Assembly: GCF_905220365.1 (NCBI RefSeq)
Contig: NC_061127.1
Coordinates: forward strand, 5,084,001 to 5,148,000
DNA: 64,000 bases
From: Vanessa cardui
Taxonomy: Eukaryota; Arthropoda; Insecta; Lepidoptera; Nymphalidae
Direction of reading: 5' to 3'
How positions within the stretch are numbered: position 1 is the first letter of the stretch; every line of letters begins with the position of its first letter. The notes beneath the pieces are model-generated. The model had not been told where the DNA came from and did no database searches. It saw only the letters and a list, made by a program, of their open reading frames with translations. Below are positions 57,661-64,000 of the stretch, piece by piece. The translations under genes and the position numbers were made by a program.

Positions 57661-58150
57661 GCGTATGAAATTAATATTGACTTACTTTTAATTAAGTAAT
57701 TCCCCACACTGCCTAAAAAACAATGACTAAAACCTATTTTTAAGACTACGATGAATAATTCTCCCCCGTGATGTTTGTGAATTATTAGAAAAAGTATATT
57801 TTGTATTAAACAATGAAAGGCAAGAAAACCTTATATAAAATGGTTGATTATGTTTTAATTGAGGCACGTCTTAGACTTTCGAACTATGTTTATTATAATT
57901 TGTTTCGAAGATTAAGTGTCATCATACTGACGTGACCTGATTATCTAATATGTTTACTACTAAGGACCAAATTCCGATAAAGAATTCAGTAAACATTTTT
58001 ATTGCTTGCTTATAATTCGAACAGATCTCATAATAAAAAACTGTAATGTACTTAACTTATAAGTGATCGTTTTATTTGATATCTTGATTTAAAACTTAGA
58101 ATAACTTTTAATATATTTTCTTTAGAAATATTACGCTTGGATTGTTTCAG

Positions 58151-58248
58151 GGCTCTAGAATACGCTTTGAACGTGGAGAATATTAATTTATCTGCCATCA
58201 GGACTATAAGAGTGCTCAGACCATTGAGGGCTATCAACAGGATACCTA
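58151..58248 (+). CDS. Ca-alpha1T: T-type calcium channel alpha-1 subunit, coding exon 4 (end of IS3, voltage sensor IS4)
   Basis: Completes Gly159 and encodes residues 160-191 plus one base of Ser192. It contains Ala-Leu-Glu-Tyr of late S3, a short S3-S4 linker, and the S4 voltage sensor with arginines at 176, 179, 182 and 185 in the every-third-residue pattern, then Ala-Ile-Asn-Arg-Ile-Pro. The acceptor is 'attgtttcag'. The donor is 'a' then GTGAGT, phase 1. The next expected residues (Ser-Met-Arg-Ile-Leu-Val, S4-S5 linker and S5) were searched for in 58249-64000 and not found, so intron 4 is longer than 5.7 kb. Confidence 0.95.
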
Positions 58249-58479
58249 GTGAGTATCTTCACAATATTTTAGGCAAATTTTTTATCACGGCTATTTACTA
58301 AATTAACTATTACATCGTTTAGTAGAATAAAATAATAATTAATTTAGTAAAACAAACGAAAATATACTTAATTCAAATTAACATTGTAGAAGCATTTTTG
58401 AATCATCATTATAAAGGAAAAAATTAATGTAATGTTACCACCGTGAGCTAACTGTAGCACGCCATTTGATTTAAAATCC

Positions 58480-58612
58480 TGTAAATATCTCGTTCCTAGG
58501 CAAAGGCTCCTTTCCTTTTGAGGATAAGGCTTTAAAGCTTAAACTTATCCAGTTCAGACTGGTGGCATGTAGCAGATGAATTATGAACCGTAAATTAAGC
58601 ACATGAAAATAA
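58480..58612 (-). repeat. Degenerate Metulj-like SINE
   Basis: Minus-strand old copy: 'cctgtaaatatctcgttcct', 'ttgaggataaggctttaaag', 'taaattaagcacatgaaa'. Most of the middle is deleted. Confidence 0.45.
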
Positions 58613-58696
58613 TTAATTTATTTATTATTACTCATATCAATCTAAAATGATAAAGACTTTTAATAAATTGCATGCTTAATACGAGAGATGAGATGA

Positions 58697-58965
58697 GAGG
58701 TTGAAACGTGTTTATGTTAACCAATGATCACAATTTCAAGCCCGGACATGTATCACTGAATTTTCATGTGCTTAATTTGCATTTAAAGTGCATCTCACTA
58801 ATGCAAAGAAAACGCCATGAATAAACCTACATATGTCTAATTTCAATGTAATTGGAAACAGTATCCACCCGCATAGAAGCAGCGTAGTTAAGTAAGCTAC
58901 TAATATAATCCTAAAAGGAAGAGAAGAATTTACCTTTAACCCATAGGAAGTTTACAAGATGGTTC
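58697..58965 (+). repeat. Degenerate Metulj-like SINE, full length
   Basis: A plus-strand ancient copy with recognisable head ('ttaaccaatgatcacaattt', then 'caagcccgga') and body ('catgtgcttaatttgcattt', 'aaacctacatatgtctaatt', 'cccataggaagtttacaaga'). Confidence 0.5.
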
Positions 58966-58998
58966 CTTAATTTATTTTAATCAATCGATCACCACAAT

Positions 58999-59232
58999 GT
59001 CGACCTCCGTGGTTGAGTGGTGTGTGCACCGGTTTTCATGGGCACGCCACTCCGAGGTCCCGTGATCGAGTCCCGGCCGAGTCAATGTAGATTATCATTA
59101 GTTTTCTATGTTATCTTGGGTCTGGGTGTTTGTGGTACCGACGTCACCGATTTTCCATAACACAAGTGCTTTAGCTTACATTGGGATCAGAGTAATGTAT
59201 GTGATGTTGTCTCATATTTATTTATTTATTTA
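58999..59232 (+). repeat. tRNA-derived SINE (third family)
   Basis: Head: 'cctccgtggttgagtggtgt' (A box) and 'gtgatcgagtcccggc' (B box). Body: 'tgggtctgggtgtttgtggt', 'cataacacaagtgctttagc'. It ends in (TTTA)n. It is the plus-strand partner of 43572-43765. Confidence 0.8.
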
Positions 59233-59889
59233 TAAGGACATTATTGGTCATTCAACAGTTGAATGATCGACAAAATCCCTCCAAACACAGTTATTGTCGC
59301 TACCCAACAGGCAATTTGCCTGGTTTTAAAGAAAATCCCCGTCGAGGTACTTACAGAAATTAACCCTGAACAAAATTGAGAGCGTGGGCGGGCGATCGAT
59401 GCGCAACAAGTGAACCCACAAACGTGGATACGGAGAATATTAGATCAAGAGAGCCATTCTACAAGCAAATTTACATTACCCTCGAACGAATCTCACACAA
59501 ACTTCACCGCTGTATATTTTTTCGCTGCATTAACTATCGACCGTTATAGTTCGTATACAATCACCATAATTTCCAAGAAAACATCCTCGAGTAAAGAAAG
59601 AAATTTCGTTTTCGAAATCAAATCAGGAAAGTCGTTATAATTCCGTCGTAGGGACTTTGAGACACGCATTGTTTGGTATGACGATTTCTTTTATAACTTC
59701 ACGTGAAAGTAATTTATTTGTAAATTTGTCCATACAAAAAAAAAACACATCATAAAGCTAGTTCCGAGCAGAATAAAAGAAAGGCTAAAGATAGAAAAAC
59801 CAGCTGAGGAATTGAATTGAATCCAAGCCATTCTTAAGGATTTAAATAAGTTGGATCTTGTTAATGAGTGACTGAAAGCGCCTTTAATT

Positions 59890-60099
59890 TATACTACCTG
59901 TGCCCGCGAACTAGTACGCGTTTGAATACAACAAAAAAAATTTGTAGCCAAAGTTACTCCCTATGATATCAGTTATCTGTCAGTGAAAGTGCCGTCAAAA
60001 TCGGTCCAGTCGTTCCAGAGATTAGCCGGAACAAACAGACAGACAGACCGACACAAGTTGTAAAAAAAAATATTTTGGTATATGTACACGTACAGTGTA

Positions 60100-60182
<83 letters not shown>

Positions 60183-60252
60183 CATATGCATGGAGTAAAT
60201 AAGGGCTATTTTAATATTACAGACTCTCCAATTTTATTATATGTATAGATTA
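59890..60252 (-). mobile_element. Helitron-like or related non-autonomous element containing a (TA)n tract
   Basis: The left end 'ctacctgtgcccgcgaacta' looks like the reversed 3' end of a CTAG-type element. The middle has the widespread 'atcggtccagtcgttccaga' and 'aacaaacagacagacagacc' blocks. The right end is 'ttattatatgtatagatt'. It shares general layout with 24818-25003. Assignment to Helitrons is uncertain. Confidence 0.4.
60102..60182. repeat. (TA)n microsatellite
   Basis: About 33 uninterrupted TA dinucleotides, then an interrupted continuation ('tgtatatatatatacata'). The 72-codon Tyr-Ile ORF on the minus strand is this repeat. Confidence 0.97.
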
Positions 60253-60254
60253 AT

Positions 60255-61995
60255 AAAACAATAGATATCCCCTGTGAAATTTCTAAGGCTTGTGCTCTTA
60301 TGTTATACTGGGGGTAGGGAAATATTCTTTCCGGCTGACGTTTTCTTTGGACCCTTCGTATGCGGAACACTAAAAATTATCCCACAAGTTCTTTGTTCAC
60401 ACGCACTAATGGATGTTTCTCTTGATTGCGAACTTCATTTCGAGGAAACAAAGGCGAGGCTTAATTAAAAATATCTTTCATTCTTAATTACATGTATAGG
60501 GACTAGATTTCATGTTATTGTGTCAAAAAAATCATAATATTTCTTGTCTTTAAATAACTAAAGAAAATATTCATCGTTTGTGATTTTAGAAGTTGTACAC
60601 ATTTTTGATGTTAGTTCGTACACCGTCTTGTATTCATTCCACTTATCACAATAAAACCAACAGAATAATAATCGCATTGCGAATATAACCTGCCTGGTAT
60701 CTTGATGCTATTCTCGCTAATAGGTTGGTACATTTGCCTTAACGCCTCATAGTTAGTTTATACCGTAGACTAGGTCTTGGGAACAAAACATAACCTGGGC
60801 ACTTGAAAAGGTATTGGGTTTTTTTGACGAGAATTTTTAATCTGGATTTACTGTCCAAACAATGAATATTGGTATATTTTAAATTGAAACTCCCTGTATA
60901 TTGGTTGCGTTCGGTTTTTATTGACCTTACACAATGTCTTGCAAAATTATTTTCGTAACTAAAATTCGGCTATTTTAATAACTGCTCTATTGTACTTGGA
61001 ACAATGCAACCGAACAACAAATTAACTTCTCTTGTTTTAAAATTTAGTTTAAAATATATTTTTCAATGGTTATTTTTTTTTACAGAATGTGAATAAATGT
61101 TGTATCACGGAAGTAATACCTTTTTAATGCGTCATATTATAAACGTCTATTAAACACTCACACATCCAAAATATATCTGTGTGGTTAATAGATGTTATAT
61201 GTGTGGGAATTCAATTAAATATAATTGATGTTTTTAAAGTTTGTAATACTCTAGTAGCATTCAACTCACTTGTATACTTTGAAATAAATTAATTGATTCA
61301 CACACATGAAATGTGACAAGGTTTCAACAAAGTCGCCATATGATTTTTACAAGATCTAAATATCACAATAATACTACGATCTGTTAAAATAATAATCAAA
61401 GATTTGTATTATAGGTGTGTACAGATGAAAAAACTCGCCGTCAAAAAGGCGCCTCTTTACGTTAAAATATCGTCGTGCATTAACAGATACATATAATTTA
61501 ATTTACTTTTTTTCGCTTCTTAATTCTCACATTCGTCATCTCAAGCACACTAATACGTTTTGAAAACACAAGCGACTCTCATAATAATGTACGCTAATAA
61601 TTTATCATGAAGGGAGTGAATAGATTTATACCATATGGGACAGTCAATTTAATAAGAGTTTATTTTTAATATCTCCAAATATCGCAGAATATTTTAGTTA
61701 TTATATAATATATATCTACTACAGATAACACGCGATATAAAATTCGTCTAATTATTGAAACGGAAGGTGGGCGAAGACAGCATAAGAATTGTTGTATAGT
61801 TATAAACAATATTTATTTAATAGTCAGAGTAACCAGGTATATAAGGGGGCGCAAACTACACCTTAGTGCTCCAAGCCAACCTCACCTGCCTGTGGTGCAT
61901 CCTGCTGACCAGCAAACTAGGCTCTGGCGACCGACTGATGGTGGTATTACCATCAACAAAATAGGCGTAGTTAAATACCACAGGCCGATGACGGG
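60255..61995. other. Unassigned sequence within intron 4
   Basis: No exon of the channel and no named repeat was seen. A 64-codon plus ORF at 60274-60468 has no recognisable feature. Confidence 0.45.
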
Positions 61996-61996
61996 C

Positions 61997-62150
61997 CGCA
62001 GCGTCACCGGTGCGAGAAGCTATGTCCTGCGATCGCCAACCTAGCGTGGCGATTATGGTCAATATCCTTCATATGCAGACCACAGTGGCGTGCACTTGGA
62101 GAGGCCTATGTCCAGCAGTGGACAAAAACGTCCTGATGATGATGATGATG
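61997..62150 (+). pseudogene. RTE-type LINE C-terminus and (GAT)n tail
   Basis: The plus strand reads Arg-Ala-Leu-Gly-Glu-Ala-Tyr-Val-Gln-Gln-Trp-Thr at about 62088-62123, the usual final motif of lepidopteran RTE reverse transcriptases. It is followed closely by (GAT)n at 62135-62150, the element's 3' tail. Sequence from about 61850 is probably also part of it. It is a 5'-truncated insertion. Confidence 0.7.
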
Positions 62151-62700
62151 AGAGTAACCACCGCGCTCAAATTCAACAATATCGATATCGTTCATTACAA
62201 ATACATCCGCTATTTGAGCAAAATTCAAATCACATTTAAGTAGATCAGTTGTAAAAATCGTATCGCGAAATTAAATAACATTGAAACATAATGTAAAATA
62301 TAATATTATTCTAAATTATATACGCGTTAGTCGTAGCGTTGAATTTAACATTATAATATATTATCAACTAAGGCCCATATAAATTATTCATCGTTTAATT
62401 TGAACGTTGTTAAAGCATTGACATTAGAGATGATTCGTCTTTCCCATTGCGTACAGAACACTATACGGAATACTCTGTAAAATCAGAGACAAAGCATTCA
62501 GTTTACAAAGGGGTAAAAGCAACGAAATTGTATAAATCACACCATCTAGTTGCACTCTGAGGTCGTTAGTTGAACTCAACAAAGGTTAGCGACAAAGTTT
62601 TACAAAACACTCGAGATAAACCAGGACAATAGTGAATGATAATAAAGACAGATAACACTAGTTTACGCTATCTTTTATCTATCTATATATTTTTCAACGA

Positions 62701-62996
62701 AAACAACAACAGCCTGTAAATTCCCACTGCTGGACTAAAGGCCTCCTCTCCCTTTAAGGAGAAGGTTTGGAACATATTCCACCACGCTGTTCCAATGCGG
62801 GTTAGTGGAATACACTTGTGGCAGAATTTCTAGGAAATTTGTCACATGCAGGTTTTCCTCACGATGTTTTCCTTCACCGCTGAGCACGAGATGAATTATA
62901 AAGACAAATTAAGCACATGAATCAGCGGTGCTTGCCTGGGTTTGAACAATCATCGGTTAAGATGCACGTGTTCTAACCACTGGGCCATCTCAGCTC
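62701..62996 (-). repeat. Metulj-like tRNA-derived SINE, full length but B box damaged
   Basis: A well-preserved minus-strand copy ('cagcctgtaaattcccactg' to 'tgggccatctcagctc'). Four or so bases are missing in the B box (plus strand 'ctgggtttgaacaatcatcg'), which should weaken internal pol III transcription. A short direct repeat 'atatattt' (62685-62692 and 62997-63004) may be the target duplication. Confidence 0.88.
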
Positions 62997-63004
62997 ATAT
63001 ATTT

Positions 63005-63630
63005 CTCATTATCAATTAATTGTAGTTAACAACATGCTCACATGACTTCAACAGCGTCTACGAATATCCGATAGTGAAACTAAGTATCCTTGAATTCACA
63101 AATTTGATCGGTCAGATTCAAAGTTATGAACTTGTCCTAATTACTTTGTTTCCGCATCGATAGTCATATTTCCGCCATTTATAATATATGTTACAGAGTT
63201 ACCCTAGCCATCAATACGGTGTTATGACATTTGATTCTATATCATAATTTATATCACATTATTATTGCATATTATTAATATAGCAGGGACTATTTAATTC
63301 ACTTTTTTAAATACAATTAATTGATCAATAATTTGTAAAACTGTAATTGATATTATTTTATATGGCATAGTATTTAATACTGGTATGTAACACTATTTCT
63401 TATTTTAAATATGATTGAGCTGTCATGAGAAAACAATTGGACGATAGCGGGGCATTCGAACAAAATATAGAGAGATTGGAGCATCATTGTAAAACGATAA
63501 TGTTATATTGGCCATCCCGAACTACTGAAATTACATATATTAACTATAAACTTTAATTATATAAAATAATAAACTAAAGCCTAATACTATGACACTATGA
63601 CATAATCATCATCATCGTTATCAATACATA
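63005..63630. other. Unassigned sequence within intron 4
   Basis: Nothing recognised. Confidence 0.45.
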
Positions 63631-63631
63631 G

Positions 63632-63872
63632 TATACAAAGTCTCTTACTGCTGTCGGACCCTATGTCTACTTAGATCTTTAAAATTACGTTACGGATTTT
63701 GGTGCGGTTCCTTTTAATAGATAGTGTGATTCGAGAGGAATGTTTTTGTATATAATAAATGGACAATATAGGGAAGAAACGCCGATAACTTAAGATGTCG
63801 TAAATATACAAATTCTGTACTATATATAGTATCAGTATTGCAACCGTACGTAGCCGGGGCGGGTTATCGTAG
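63632..63872 (+). mobile_element. Helitron-like element (family D), end decayed
   Basis: Plus-strand copy with 'tacttagatctttaaaatta', 'gtgattcgagaggaatgttt', and the 3' 'gtagccggggcgggttatcg'. The terminal CTAG is mutated ('tatcgtag'). Confidence 0.7.
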
Positions 63873-64000
63873 CCATAATATTTAAACTTGAACTGAATGT
63901 ACATTACATTATCATAATTATTATTGAAAATTAAAATATACCTTACAATAGAGTTGTTGATCAAAGGATTGACACCAAGAGATAAAATATAATGTCATTT

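Noticed and set aside
59973..60191. 72-codon minus-strand ORF rich in Tyr-Ile
   Set aside because: It is the translation of the (TA)n microsatellite.
58249..64000. Fifth coding exon of the channel (S4-S5 linker and S5)
   Set aside because: I searched all plus frames for Met-Arg-Ile-Leu-Val and Thr-Leu-Pro-Met-Leu-Gly-like sequence and found none. The exon must lie beyond the window.

Overview
This window is AT-rich animal DNA, almost certainly from a lepidopteran and probably a nymphalid butterfly (inference). The evidence is the repeat content: tRNA-derived SINEs of the Metulj type, Helitron-like elements ending in CTAG, RTE-type LINE fragments and other dispersed families typical of moths and butterflies. 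There are no bacterial genes, operons or CRISPR arrays. Nearly all the listed small open reading frames are chance ORFs or lie inside repeats.

The one securely identified gene is the 5' part of a T-type (low-voltage-activated) calcium channel alpha-1 subunit, the orthologue of Drosophila Ca-alpha1T and vertebrate CACNA1G/H/I, on the plus strand. Four coding exons are present: 20221-20450, 56116-56227, 56881-57014 and 58151-58248. They join in one frame to give residues 1-191 plus one base of codon 192: the cytoplasmic N-terminus and segments S1-S4 of domain I. The rest of the channel lies beyond position 64000. The sequence before 20043 is either upstream intron or intergenic.

The most notable feature is the first coding intron. 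It is a 35,665-base minor-class (U12-type) AT-AC intron, with ATATCCTTTT at its 5' end, TTCCTTAAC as branch site and AC as 3' end. Splicing at these sites restores the family-conserved Asn-Pro-Trp-Phe-Glu-Arg junction exactly. No GT-AG pair that I found does so.

Everything else is intron or flank filled with repeats. I group them as: (A) Metulj-like tRNA SINEs; (B) an unnamed SINE-like family of about 290 bp, whose last 60-70 bases match the 3' tail of a LINE also present here; (C) 3' ends of a LINE with the peptide KAYYSIQDF; (D) Helitron-like elements of Lep1 type ending in CTAG; further tRNA-derived SINEs; RTE LINE relics; foldback/MITE elements; and a decayed Helitron protein (45100-46160). 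Structural oddities include a three-copy 196-bp tandem array across a SINE/LINE junction (8860-9447), two overlapping long palindromes (34846-34939), a head-to-head SINE pair (51417-51818), and an inverted pair of gene-like fragments (17776-18765).

Two minus-strand stretches inside the large intron could be exons of nested genes: a signal-peptide exon with a strong donor at 29073-29172, and a hydrophobic ORF at 24490-24703. Both are unproven.
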